64,000 nt of DNA from Salibaculum griseiflavum. GTDB taxonomy: Bacteria > Pseudomonadota > Alphaproteobacteria > Rhodobacterales > Rhodobacteraceae. The stretch spans positions 1-64,000 of the forward strand of contig NZ_QETF01000006.1 in assembly GCF_003129565.1 (NCBI RefSeq), given 5' to 3'. Shown here one piece after another: positions 37,283 to 45,882 of this stretch (position 1 is its first letter; every line of letters starts with the position of its first letter). The notes under the pieces are model-generated. The model was not told where the DNA came from and searched no databases. It was given only the letters and a program-made list of their open reading frames with translations. The position numbers and the translations under genes were made by a program.

Positions 37283-38869
37283 CTAGCCGTACTGCGCCAG
37301 CATCTCGTGCAGGTCGGACAGCGTGTTGATCTCGGCCAGCGGTTTGTCATGGCGCCAGCGGGCCATGCGGGGAAAGCGCAGCGCGATGCCCGACTTGTGG
37401 CGCGGGCTTTCCTGGATGCCCTCGAAGGCGATCTCGAAAACCAGTTCGGGCGGCACCTGCCGGACGGGGCCGAACCGTTGCAGCGTGTTCTTGCGGACCC
37501 ACCTCGTGATCTCGCGGAACTCGGCATCGGTCAGGCCGGAATAGGCCTTGGTGAAGGGGGTGAACCCGTCGCCGTCGCGCACGGCGAAGGTGAAATCGGT
37601 GAACAGGTTCGCCCGCCGGCCGTGGCCGGCCTGGGCATAGATCATCACCGCGTCCACGGTCAGCGGGTCGACCTTCCATTTCCACCAATCGCCCTTCTTG
37701 CGGCCCGCCAGGTAGGGCGAGCTGCGCCGTTTCAGCATCAGCCCTTCGGCATTGTGATCGCGCGAGGCGGCCCGGATGCGGGCCAGTGCGTTCCAGCTGT
37801 CGCCGGTGACCTCGGGCGACAGGCGCAGAGGCACCTCGGGCGGCAAGTCCGCCACCAGCGTTTCGAGCTGCGCGCGGCGGTCGGTCAAGGGCTTCTCGCG
37901 GATGTCCCGGCCGTCCTGCTCCAGCAGATCATAGGCCATCAAGACAACCGGCACCTCGGCCAGCAGTTTCTTGGGCACGCTTTTGCGCCCGATCCGTTTC
38001 TGCAGGGCGTTGAAGGGCAGTGGGCCGTCGCGCCAGGCCAGAAGCTCGCCGTCGATCACCGTGCCGGGGGGCAGGAAATCGACCAGCCGGCCCAGTTCCG
38101 GGAGACGGTCGGTCATCAACTCCTCGCCCCGTGACCACAGGTGGTGTTCACCGCCGCGCAGCACCAGTTGCGCGCGGATGCCGTCCCATTTGCGGTCGAT
38201 GAACCAGTCGGAGGGCGGGCCGAGCGCATCGCGGTCCTCAAGCTGGTATGCCAGGTAGAACGGGTAGGGGCGGCTGAGATCGGCGCGGGGGTCATGCGCC
38301 TCTATCAGGGAGGACCAGCTGGTGGTTTCCGGCGTCCACGACCCCATCAACTTGTGGGTCAGCGCCGCGTCGTCCTGCCCGGTGGCCTGCGCCAGGGCGC
38401 GGGTCATCAGTTTCTGGCTGACGCCGATACGGAAACCGCCGGTCAGCAGCTTGGTGAAAAGGAAGCGTTCGGTCCGGTCCAGGCTGTCCCAGGCGGCGAG
38501 GATGCCGGCCTTCCGGGCGTCCTCGTCCAGCTTGGACAGGCGCTGCAACTCGCCGATCCAGTGGGACAGGGGCTTGCCGGTTTCCGTGGTGGGAGGGGGC
38601 AGGACAAGGGCGATGGTCTCGGCCAGGTCGCCCACCACCGGATAGCTTTCCTCGAACAGCCAGAGCGGGACGCCGGCCCGTTCGGCGGCCCACTCGCGCA
38701 GCCGCGTGGTGGTGATGACACGCCGCGGGCGGCGGCCGGAAAACAGCGCCACGCACCACAGCTTGTCCGCATCCTGCGCCGTCTGGAAAAACTCGGCCAT
38801 GGCGGCCACCTTGACCGTGGTGCGGGTGGTCTGGTCGAGCGTGGTGAAGAGCCGGGCGAAACCCTTCAT
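37283..38869 (-). CDS. ATP-dependent DNA ligase (PP_1105 family)
   Basis: A 528-residue ligase. The adenylated lysine is Lys227 in DRKWDGIRAQLV, followed by VIDGELLAW (motif III), NAEGLMLKRRSSPY (motif IV) and GDWWKWKVDPL (motif V). The N-terminal half is the all-helical DNA-binding domain. This bacterial family usually travels with a DNA-processing nuclease, an Lhr-like helicase and a small phosphoesterase. Here the nuclease is present, overlapping by 4 nt, but the other two are not in the window. It probably acts in repair, as the replicative ligase is NAD-dependent. Confidence 0.92.
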   Translation of the reverse strand: MKGFARLFTTLDQTTRTTVKVAAMAEFFQTAQDADKLWCVALFSGRRPRRVITTTRLREWAAERAGVPLWLFEESYPVVGDLAETIALVLPPPTTETGKPLSHWIGELQRLSKLDEDARKAGILAAWDSLDRTERFLFTKLLTGGFRIGVSQKLMTRALAQATGQDDAALTHKLMGSWTPETTSWSSLIEAHDPRADLSRPYPFYLAYQLEDRDALGPPSDWFIDRKWDGIRAQLVLRGGEHHLWSRGEELMTDRLPELGRLVDFLPPGTVIDGELLAWRDGPLPFNALQKRIGRKSVPKKLLAEVPVVLMAYDLLEQDGRDIREKPLTDRRAQLETLVADLPPEVPLRLSPEVTGDSWNALARIRAASRDHNAEGLMLKRRSSPYLAGRKKGDWWKWKVDPLTVDAVMIYAQAGHGRRANLFTDFTFAVRDGDGFTPFTKAYSGLTDAEFREITRWVRKNTLQRFGPVRQVPPELVFEIAFEGIQESPRHKSGIALRFPRMARWRHDKPLAEINTLSDLHEMLAQYG

Positions 38870-39876
38870 TCGTCCTCTCCGCCGTCCAGACTTTCGCCAT
38901 CATACTCGGTGCTGACAACATGCGCGTCATAGCCCTGATCGGCCAGCCAGCGGCGGAAAGGACCGGTATAGCCGTGGGTGACGAAGACCCGGTCCGCCCC
39001 GGTGGCGCGGATCGCGTCGTTCAGGCCGGTCCAGTCGGCGTGGTCCGACACGATGAACCCCCTGTCCGCCGCCCGCCTGCGCCGCACTCCGCGCAGGGCC
39101 ATCCAGCCGCTGGCAAACCCGCTGGACTGGGGTTTGAACCGACGCGCCCAGGCCGAGCCAAGCGCCGAGGGCGGGGCAAGGACCAACGCACCGGTCCGGG
39201 ATGTCAGGTCGATTTCCGGGGTGACCAATTCGGTATGGGGCAGGGCAATCCCCTGGCTGCGCAGCACCGCGTTTGTATTCTCGATCGCGCCATGGGTCAG
39301 GATCGGGGCGATCTCCGGGTCGACAAGCCGCAGCAGACGTTGCGCCTTACCCAGGGAATAGGCCCCCAGAAGCGAAAACCGCCCCGCTGCCGCATTGTCG
39401 CGCCACCAGCTGTTGATCTGGTCGGCCAGCACCTCCTGCGGCGTCCAGTTGAAGACCGGCAGGCCGAAGGTGCATTCGGTTATGAAGCTGTGGCAGGCGA
39501 CGGGTTCGAACGGTTCCGACAATCCGTCATCCACGGTCTTGTAGTCGCCTGACACGACCCAGACCTCGCCGCCCGTCTCGACCCGGATCTGTGCCGAGCC
39601 GGGGACATGACCGGCCGGGTGAAAAGAGACGGTCGCATCGCCGATGCGGGTCTGTGCGCCGTAAGTGGTGGTCTGCAAGGCAATACTGCCGCCCAAACGG
39701 TGCCGGATCACCGGGGCGGCGGCCTCGGTCGCCATGTAGCGCCCCATTCCCGCGCGGGCGTGGTCGGCATGGCCGTGGGTGATCAGGGCGCGCGGCACCG
39801 GCCGCCATGGGTCGATCCAGAAATCGCCCGCCGGACAGTAGATGCCCGCCTCGGTAAAGGTCAGAACCCCGCTCAT
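38866..39876 (-). CDS. Ligase-associated DNA exonuclease (metallo-beta-lactamase/beta-CASP)
   Basis: A 336-residue nuclease with the metal site HGHADH (His34, His36, Asp38, His39 in ALITHGHADHARAG), ECTFGLP, and the beta-CASP part containing VFVTHGYTGPFRRWL. It resembles SNM1/Pso2-type nucleases and is the standard partner of the PP_1105-type ligase. It is upstream of and overlaps the ligase gene by ATGA, so the two are made together. I infer a role in end-processing during repair. Confidence 0.9.
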   Translation of the reverse strand: MSGVLTFTEAGIYCPAGDFWIDPWRPVPRALITHGHADHARAGMGRYMATEAAAPVIRHRLGGSIALQTTTYGAQTRIGDATVSFHPAGHVPGSAQIRVETGGEVWVVSGDYKTVDDGLSEPFEPVACHSFITECTFGLPVFNWTPQEVLADQINSWWRDNAAAGRFSLLGAYSLGKAQRLLRLVDPEIAPILTHGAIENTNAVLRSQGIALPHTELVTPEIDLTSRTGALVLAPPSALGSAWARRFKPQSSGFASGWMALRGVRRRRAADRGFIVSDHADWTGLNDAIRATGADRVFVTHGYTGPFRRWLADQGYDAHVVSTEYDGESLDGGEDE

Positions 39877-39915
39877 GTCCCTAGTCTAGCGCAGCGAGGG
39901 GAGTGGTCGAGCGGG

Positions 39916-40860
39916 TCAGGCGGCCAGGCGCCGGGGATCGTCGAACATCTCGACGCAACGATCGAACAGGGCCGCGCGGATTTCGGGCACCTCGAGGATC
40001 ACCTCGTGCTTGCCGCCCTCAAGCTCTACCAGTTCTCCCCCCGGCCAGCTGGCCATGCGCTCGCGGATTCGGGCTGGATCGACGATCTCCTCTTGCGATC
40101 CGAGAAAGCACAGGCAAGGCACGGCAGGCGATGGCCGCTGCGCCAGGTTGCGGGCTTCGCGCAGGGCTTCGTTCAGCCAGTGCAGGGACGGACCGCCAAG
40201 GGCGAGGCCCGGCTCGGCCTCGATCTGTTCCTTGAGGAGGGCGAACATCTCCGGGTCGTTGGTCAGGGTGTTCGTCTCGAAGCCTTCGCGCAGCACGTAG
40301 GTTTCGGCCTGCTGGCCCGGCGCGAAGACATGCGAAAACCCCAAGGGGCGGCTGACGGTGCTCAGTCCCCAGGCCAGCGGCCGCAGGTAGGGAGCGATGG
40401 AAATCCCCCACATCGGGGCGGAAAAAGCCGCGGTTTCAACGGGGTAGTCTTCGTAAAGCGCCCTGAGGCCGATCGCCCCGCCCATGGAATGGGCCAGCAG
40501 GTGAAAGGGTTCCGGCAAGCCAAGCGTCCGGGCATGGGCCACGGCGGCACGGGCATCGATCTGGTAGTCGCTGAACCTGCCGACATGGCCGACGGCCGGG
40601 TTCTTGTGCAGCCGGTCTGCCAACCCCTGACCGCGCCAGTCGATCGCAAGAGAGGCATAGCCACGCGTGGCGAAATCGGCGGCGGCAGGCCCGTATTTTT
40701 CCACGTATTCCGTGCGGCCGGGGAACATGATCACCGTCCCCCGTGCACCGTCGACGGGCCAATGGCCGATGCGCAGGCGCACGCCGTCCGGCGTCATCAC
40801 CCAGTGGGCGATACCGCTTTCGTTGCGCGCCGTGCGCCCATTATACGGGGCCTGCTCCAT
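39916..40860 (-). CDS. Alpha/beta hydrolase, lysophospholipase/monoacylglycerol-lipase type
   Basis: A 314-residue hydrolase with the nucleophile elbow AHSMGGAIG, oxyanion region VIMFPGRTEYVEKYG and late CLCFLGSQEEIVDP and GGKHEVILE supplying Asp and His. Family members cleave monoacylglycerols or lysophospholipids. The start follows the SCP2-gene stop by 6 nt on the same strand, so both are likely cotranscribed. Confidence 0.85.
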   Translation of the reverse strand: MEQAPYNGRTARNESGIAHWVMTPDGVRLRIGHWPVDGARGTVIMFPGRTEYVEKYGPAAADFATRGYASLAIDWRGQGLADRLHKNPAVGHVGRFSDYQIDARAAVAHARTLGLPEPFHLLAHSMGGAIGLRALYEDYPVETAAFSAPMWGISIAPYLRPLAWGLSTVSRPLGFSHVFAPGQQAETYVLREGFETNTLTNDPEMFALLKEQIEAEPGLALGGPSLHWLNEALREARNLAQRPSPAVPCLCFLGSQEEIVDPARIRERMASWPGGELVELEGGKHEVILEVPEIRAALFDRCVEMFDDPRRLAA

Positions 40861-40866
40861 CCCTGT

Positions 40867-41157
40867 TTAGCCCAGCACACCCGCCAGCTTCATGGCCATG
40901 CCCATATCGCCATCCACGGACAGCTTGCCGGTCATGAAGGCGGCGGTCGGGTTCTCGTCGCCTTCCAAAATCGCCTTGAAGGTCTCGGCGCTGGCGGTCA
41001 GGGTCACGTCGGCCTCGTCATCGGCGGCGCGGGCACCGTCCGAATCGATCATCACGGCCCCTTCGTCCTCGATGACGAATTTGGCGGTGCCGTCGAAATC
41101 GGCGCCGTCCATCTTGGCATTCAGCGCGGTGACGGCTTCGGAGATTACGTCGCTCAT
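40867..41157 (-). CDS. SCP2 sterol-binding domain protein
   Basis: A 96-residue single-domain SCP2 protein (KFVIEDEGAVMIDSDGAR, FMTGKLSVDGDMGMAMKL), which binds fatty acyl or other lipophilic ligands. The ATG at 41157 is chosen for the family length and the AAGGAC about 9 nt before it. The neighbouring lipase-like hydrolase suggests a shared lipid role, which is inference. It is divergent from the TPR protein. Confidence 0.87.
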   Translation of the reverse strand: MSDVISEAVTALNAKMDGADFDGTAKFVIEDEGAVMIDSDGARAADDEADVTLTASAETFKAILEGDENPTAAFMTGKLSVDGDMGMAMKLAGVLG

Positions 41158-41231
41158 GTCTGTCGGGTCCTTTTGCTCGTTTGTGATCACCCGCCTCTGG
41201 TATCGGGCGCACTCTGGGTTACATTGAGAAT

Positions 41232-41792
41232 ATGGCCACGGACAGAAACAGCTTCAAACATATCGTTGCGGCATTTGCTCTCGCAGTCGGGTTTTCCACA
41301 CCTTGCGCGGCGCAAAGCGATCGGCTCGACCGCTTGTTCGATGAGTTGAAGGGGGCGGATACGCAGCAGGCCGCCCGGCTCGAAGGGCAGATTCGTTCTG
41401 AATGGTCGAAAAGCGGCTCGCCCGCGATGGACCTGTTGCTGCGCCGGGGCGAAGAGGCGCTGGAGGCTGGCGAGCCGCAGGTCGCGGCTGAACACCTGAC
41501 CGCGCTTATCGACCATGCGCCGGATTTCGCAGAGGCCTATCACGCGCGCGCCAGTGCCCATTTCGCGCTGGAGCTCTACGGCCCCGCCCTGGACGATCTG
41601 CGGCAAGCCTTGGTTCTCAACCCGCGCCATTTCGGGGCGCTGACCGGCTTTGCGGTCATCCTTCAGGAGTTGGAACGTCCGAGACAGGCGCTTGAGGTTT
41701 ATCGGCGGATCGAACAGATAAGTCCCAATTCGCCGGACCTGGCGCCAGCGATCGAACAGCTGGAAATGCAATTGGACGGATCCTCGATCTAG
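41232..41792 (+). CDS. Exported TPR-repeat protein
   Basis: A 186-residue protein with a signal peptide (hydrophobic HIVAAFALAVGFSTPCAA, cleavage before QSDR) and three TPR helical pairs, for example AEHLTALIDHAPDFAEAYHA and ALDDLRQALVLNPRHFGALT. It is probably periplasmic and scaffolding. A 27-nt gap separates it from the helicase. Confidence 0.82.
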   Translation: MATDRNSFKHIVAAFALAVGFSTPCAAQSDRLDRLFDELKGADTQQAARLEGQIRSEWSKSGSPAMDLLLRRGEEALEAGEPQVAAEHLTALIDHAPDFAEAYHARASAHFALELYGPALDDLRQALVLNPRHFGALTGFAVILQELERPRQALEVYRRIEQISPNSPDLAPAIEQLEMQLDGSSI

Positions 41793-41819
41793 ACCCGTCC
41801 CATTCAAGGGGGCCAATTC

Positions 41820-44651
41820 ATGCCCGAGCCTGCCCGGATCACGGCGGTCCTTGGCCCGACCAATACCGGCAAGACCCATTACGCCATCGAACGGATGCTG
41901 GCGCACCGGACCGGCATCATCGGCCTGCCGCTGCGCCTTCTGGCGCGCGAGGTTTATGACCGCATCGTCGCGGTGCGCGGCCCGTCGGTCGTGGCGCTGA
42001 TCACCGGCGAGGAGCGCATCGTGCCGGACCGGGCGCAATACTGGGTCTGCACGGTCGAGGCCATGCCCGAGGGGATGGGCTGCGATTTCCTGGCGGTGGA
42101 CGAGATCCAGCTGTGCAACGACCCCGAACGTGGCCATGTCTTTACCGACCGCCTGCTGCGGGCACGCGGGCTGAACGAAACGCTTTTCATGGGTTCGGAG
42201 ACCATGCGCGGGGCCATCGCCGCGATGGTGCCGCGGGCGCAATTCATGAAACGGGAACGGTTCTCCGAGCTGACCTATTCAGGTTCGAAAAAGATAAGCC
42301 GGATGCCCGGACGGTCGGCCATCGTGGGGTTCTCGGTCGATAATGTCTATGCGATTGCCGAGCTGCTGCGCCGCCAGAAGGGCGGGGCGGCGGTGGTGAT
42401 GGGGGCGCTCAGCCCGCGCACCCGCAACGCCCAGGTGGCGATGTATCAGAACGGCGACGTGGACTACCTTGTCGCCACGGATGCGATCGGGATGGGGTTG
42501 AACCTCGATATCGACCATGTGGCGTTCTCGTCGCTGACGAAATTCGATGGACGCCGCATGCGCCACCTGCAACCCGACGAGTTGGCCCAGATCGCGGGCC
42601 GGGCCGGGCGGCACATGAACCACGGCACGTTCGGCGTGACCGGAGAGGCGCCCGAGATCGACGAACCGGTTGTCGACGCGATCACCAACCACCAGTTCCG
42701 GCCCGTCAAGAAACTGCAATGGCGCAACGCGCGGCTGGATTTCGGCTCGCCCGATCGGCTGATCCGGTCGCTGGAACAACGCACCGAGGACGAGTGGCTG
42801 ACCCGCGTGCGCGACAGCGACGACCTGCTGGCGCTGAAGTCGCTGGCCCAGGATGCAGAAGTGCAGGCGCGGGCCAGCGATGGCCAGTCCGTCCGGTTGC
42901 TGTGGGATGTCTGCCGCATCCCCGACTTCCGGGGGATCAGCCATGCCGAGCATGCCCAGATGCTGACCCAGATCTACGGCTTCCTGCACGAAAGTGGCCG
43001 GGTGCCCGACGACTGGATGGCGCGCCAGGTCAAGCGAATCGACCGCACGACCGGCGATATCGACACGTTGTCGAAGCGCTTGGCATATATCCGCACATGG
43101 ACCTACGTGGCGCAGCGCAAGGGCTGGGTTGCCGACGAATCTCATTGGCGCGACGCGACGCGCGCTGTAGAAGATCGCCTGTCAGACGCGTTGCACGATG
43201 CGCTGACCCAAAGATTTGTGGACCGGCGGACATCTGTCTTGCTTCGCCGGCTCAAGCAGAAGGAGGGCCTTGTGGCCGACGTGAACGAACAGGGTGAAGT
43301 GACTGTCGAGGGGCAGTTTGTGGGCAAACTGGAAGGCTTCCGGTTCCGCCAGGACCAGAGCGCCAGTCCCGACGAGGCCAAGACCCTCCGGCAGGCGTCG
43401 CTGCAGGCGCTTCAGCCGCAATTCAGCCTGCGCGCCGACCGGTTCTACAATGCGCCCGATACCGAGCTTGATTTCACCGAGCAGGGCGGACTGATGTGGG
43501 GCGAGCAGGCCGTGGGCAAGCTGGTGGCCGGCGAGGAGCCGCTCAAGCCGCGCGTCGAGGCCTTCGTGGATGACGAGGCCGGGCCGGACGTGGCCCAGAA
43601 GGTCCAGCGCCGCTTGCAGCATTTCATCGACCGCAAGATCGCCGCCCTCTTCGAGCCGATGCTGGCGATGCAGAAGGACGAGACGCTGACCGGGCTGGCA
43701 AAGGGCTTTGCCTTCCGCATGGTCGAAGGCTTTGGCGTGATCCCGCGTGGCGAGGTTGCACAGGACGTGAAGGCGCTGGACCAGGAGGCGCGTGGCGCCT
43801 TGCGCAAGCACGGCGTTCGCTTCGGTCAGTTCACCATCTTCATGCCGCTGTTGTTGAAGCCGGCGCCGACGCGGCTGCGGCTGGTGCTGTGGTCTCTGGC
43901 CAAGGGGCTCGACACCTTCCCCGAATCCCCGCCGCCGGGGCTTGTGACCGTTCCCACGGTCGAAGGCGCGGCACCGGGCACCTATGCGATGTCCGGCTAC
44001 CGCGCCGCGGGCGAACGGGCGATCCGGATCGACATGCTGGAACGCCTTGCCGATATGCTGCGAGATCAGGATACGCGCGGCGGCTTCGAGGCAACCGCCG
44101 ATATGCTGTCGATCACGGGCATGACGCTGGAACAATTCGCCGGGCTGATGCAGGGCCTCGGCTACAAGGCGGAGCGCGGTGAACGCGAAAAGGTCAAGCC
44201 GGTCGATCAGGCCGTGGCCGAAGCGCCGGATGTTGTGGCCAAGGCGGACCTGCCCGCTGAAACCGCGGCGGACAAGGCCGAGGAAATCCCCGATGAGGGC
44301 GTCGCCCCCGTGGCCGAAACCGCCCCCGAGACCGCCGAGGTGGCGCCCGATATCCCGGCTGCATCCGAGGGAGAAACGCCGGTGGGCGAGGCGCCCGATG
44401 CGGGTGTCGCCGAACCCGAGGTCGAGGTCTATTACACCTTCACATGGGGCGGGGGCCGCCGGGGCAACCAGCAGAACCGCAAGCCGCAAGGCAAGGCGGG
44501 CGGCCCAAAGGGCAAGCGTGGCAAGCCGCAGGGCGGCAAGGGCGGCGGCAAGGGCCAGCGCTTCGAGGCCAAGCCGCCCCGCAAGGAAAAGCAGATCGAC
44601 CCGGACAACCCCTTTGCGCAGGCGCTTGCGGGGCTCAAGTCAGGGAAATAG
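41820..44651 (+). CDS. SUV3-like ATP-dependent RNA helicase
   Basis: A 943-residue helicase of the SUV3 group. Walker A is GPTNTGKT (residues 12-19); motif II is DEIQL; ATDAIGMGLNLDI and QIAGRAGRHMNHGTFG are motifs V and VI. The SUV3-type C-terminal region follows (FRMVEGFGVIPRGEVAQDV). The last 140 residues are an acidic Ala/Pro/Glu stretch followed by a Gly/Lys-rich tail (GGGRRGNQQNRKPQGKAGG), a likely flexible RNA-binding extension. Mitochondrial SUV3 works with RNA-degrading enzymes; the bacterial role is less known. The next conserved genes are the S4 protein, ferredoxin and carD, but a low-GC pair interrupts the row. Confidence 0.93.
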   Translation: MPEPARITAVLGPTNTGKTHYAIERMLAHRTGIIGLPLRLLAREVYDRIVAVRGPSVVALITGEERIVPDRAQYWVCTVEAMPEGMGCDFLAVDEIQLCNDPERGHVFTDRLLRARGLNETLFMGSETMRGAIAAMVPRAQFMKRERFSELTYSGSKKISRMPGRSAIVGFSVDNVYAIAELLRRQKGGAAVVMGALSPRTRNAQVAMYQNGDVDYLVATDAIGMGLNLDIDHVAFSSLTKFDGRRMRHLQPDELAQIAGRAGRHMNHGTFGVTGEAPEIDEPVVDAITNHQFRPVKKLQWRNARLDFGSPDRLIRSLEQRTEDEWLTRVRDSDDLLALKSLAQDAEVQARASDGQSVRLLWDVCRIPDFRGISHAEHAQMLTQIYGFLHESGRVPDDWMARQVKRIDRTTGDIDTLSKRLAYIRTWTYVAQRKGWVADESHWRDATRAVEDRLSDALHDALTQRFVDRRTSVLLRRLKQKEGLVADVNEQGEVTVEGQFVGKLEGFRFRQDQSASPDEAKTLRQASLQALQPQFSLRADRFYNAPDTELDFTEQGGLMWGEQAVGKLVAGEEPLKPRVEAFVDDEAGPDVAQKVQRRLQHFIDRKIAALFEPMLAMQKDETLTGLAKGFAFRMVEGFGVIPRGEVAQDVKALDQEARGALRKHGVRFGQFTIFMPLLLKPAPTRLRLVLWSLAKGLDTFPESPPPGLVTVPTVEGAAPGTYAMSGYRAAGERAIRIDMLERLADMLRDQDTRGGFEATADMLSITGMTLEQFAGLMQGLGYKAERGEREKVKPVDQAVAEAPDVVAKADLPAETAADKAEEIPDEGVAPVAETAPETAEVAPDIPAASEGETPVGEAPDAGVAEPEVEVYYTFTWGGGRRGNQQNRKPQGKAGGPKGKRGKPQGGKGGGKGQRFEAKPPRKEKQIDPDNPFAQALAGLKSGK

Positions 44652-44678
44652 TTTGGAGCCAATTCAAAGGAGCTCATT

Positions 44679-44981
44679 TTGACCGACTCTAAAGCAAAAT
44701 TAACTGCTGATGAAGCGATCGAGCGTGCTTTTGCCTTATTTGCGCGTTTCGTGCAAAGAGACACCAATCTTTCAAACGTCTTGCTAGAACAGCTGGAACC
44801 TACTGATGAAGGATGGCTGGTTTCCATTGGGTTCGATGGTAAACGTCAGGAGATCAGCGAACCGTCCTCGACTGGGGCTATGGCGGCCCTTAGCGGATTT
44901 GGTCAGAAAACGACGAAAACAGTTCGAGAAGTACGCCACTTTCATTTGGGTGAAGAAGGCGAATTTCTGCGTATGAGCTAA
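44679..44981 (+). CDS. Small protein of a low-GC two-gene module, possible PIN partner
   Basis: A 100-residue protein with an N-terminal helix (LTADEAIERAFALFARF) and a beta-rich remainder (GWLVSIGFDGKRQE, VREVRHFHLGEEGEFLRM). I do not recognise a named domain. The TTG start at 44679 follows AAAGGAG at 7 nt, a good site. The gene begins 28 nt after the helicase stop and ends 4 nt before the PIN-like gene. Its composition is far poorer in GC than its neighbours: the 60 bases from 44701 contain 29 G+C. By position it could be an antitoxin or regulator of the nuclease; this is inference. Confidence 0.75.
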   Translation: MTDSKAKLTADEAIERAFALFARFVQRDTNLSNVLLEQLEPTDEGWLVSIGFDGKRQEISEPSSTGAMAALSGFGQKTTKTVREVRHFHLGEEGEFLRMS

Positions 44982-44985
44982 TTCA

Positions 44986-45453
44986 TTGTATCGTGTTTTG
45001 TTGGATAGTGGCCCATTGGTCCTCTTCTTGGCGGGCGCTTTACGACCAGATTTGATCGGAACAGGAAAGACTAAGCAACACAACCTGCAAATGTTCCAAC
45101 GTCTCAAGTTGGAGTTGGACAGCGCTAGTGCACATGTCTCTCTTCCCAACGTTCTGTCAGAAGCGTCCAATCATCTTGGTTCGGGCAAACAAGTTGCCGT
45201 TCCTCATGCCGCAGAGGCACTTTCTGCATATATCTCCAAGGTCGAGGAAATATTTCATCCTAGTGAGGAAGTGGTTGCACGTCCCGAATACCCCAGTGTC
45301 GGACTAACCGATGCCTCAATAATCGCTTGCACACCAAGACTGTTGGAACAACGCGTCCGCGTCTTCACCCAAGACTACGAATTACATGGAAGGCTTTGTA
45401 GTTTTGATGTGGATTGTGTGAACATCATGCATTGGAGGACACCTGAACGTTGA
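44986..45453 (+). CDS. PIN-domain-like nuclease, putative toxin
   Basis: A 155-residue protein with the four acidic residues of a PIN RNase in order: Asp7 (VLLDSGPLV), Glu59 (PNVLSEASNHL), Asp109 (GLTDASIIA) and Asp130 (VFTQDYELHG). The spacing and surrounding hydrophobic strands fit a complete domain. Most small bacterial PIN proteins are toxins that cut tRNA or mRNA, but a VapB-type antitoxin is not recognisable. The start is TTG at 44986, with no obvious ribosome site, so translation probably depends on the gene 4 nt upstream. Its stop overlaps the TTG of the S4 gene. Low GC like its partner. Confidence 0.75.
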   Translation: MYRVLLDSGPLVLFLAGALRPDLIGTGKTKQHNLQMFQRLKLELDSASAHVSLPNVLSEASNHLGSGKQVAVPHAAEALSAYISKVEEIFHPSEEVVARPEYPSVGLTDASIIACTPRLLEQRVRVFTQDYELHGRLCSFDVDCVNIMHWRTPER

Positions 45454-45821
45454 GTCCCGCGAATACGATCCGTTTGGACAAGTGGCTTTGGCAAGCGCGG
45501 TTTTTCAAGACACGCAGCCTGGCCGCCAGGGTGGTCCAGTCGGGAAAGGTTCGGGTGGACGGCACCCCTGTCTCCAAGCCGGCCCGCGCCGTCGGGCCGG
45601 GCATCGTTCTGACCTTTCCCCAGGCCGACCGGGTCAGGGTGGTCAGGATCGTGGCGCTGGGCGAGCGAAGGGGCCCGGCCCCCGAGGCGCAGGGCCTCTA
45701 CGAGGATCTGACTCCGGCGGAAGAAAAATCTCCCAAAACGCCGCGCTTTGACGGGAAGGGGCGCCCCTCGCGACGCGACCGCGAGAACCGCGCGGCTTTC
45801 CTGCGCGACATCGGGTCCTGA
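45450..45821 (+). CDS. hslR: S4-domain RNA-binding protein (HslR/Hsp15 type)
   Basis: A 123-residue protein with an S4 domain (residues 6-66: RLDKWLWQARFFKTRSLAARVV, GKVRVDG) and a basic tail, as in Hsp15, which rescues stalled 50S-peptidyl-tRNA complexes. The only fitting start is TTG at 45450, overlapping the PIN gene stop (TTGA); GGAGGA lies about 12 nt upstream. GC content returns to the local high level within the gene, so the module junction is at its start codon. Confidence 0.88.
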   Translation: MSPANTIRLDKWLWQARFFKTRSLAARVVQSGKVRVDGTPVSKPARAVGPGIVLTFPQADRVRVVRIVALGERRGPAPEAQGLYEDLTPAEEKSPKTPRFDGKGRPSRRDRENRAAFLRDIGS

Positions 45822-45882
45822 CCGCTTGCGGATGGCTCGCCGGTGGACTAGCTAGGGCTCAGGACAAGTTTCGGACCGACCC

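Noticed and set aside
44652-45453. Prophage or transposon origin of the low-GC pair
   Set aside because: There is no integrase, transposase, terminal repeat or tRNA junction next to it; only composition and context suggest transfer.
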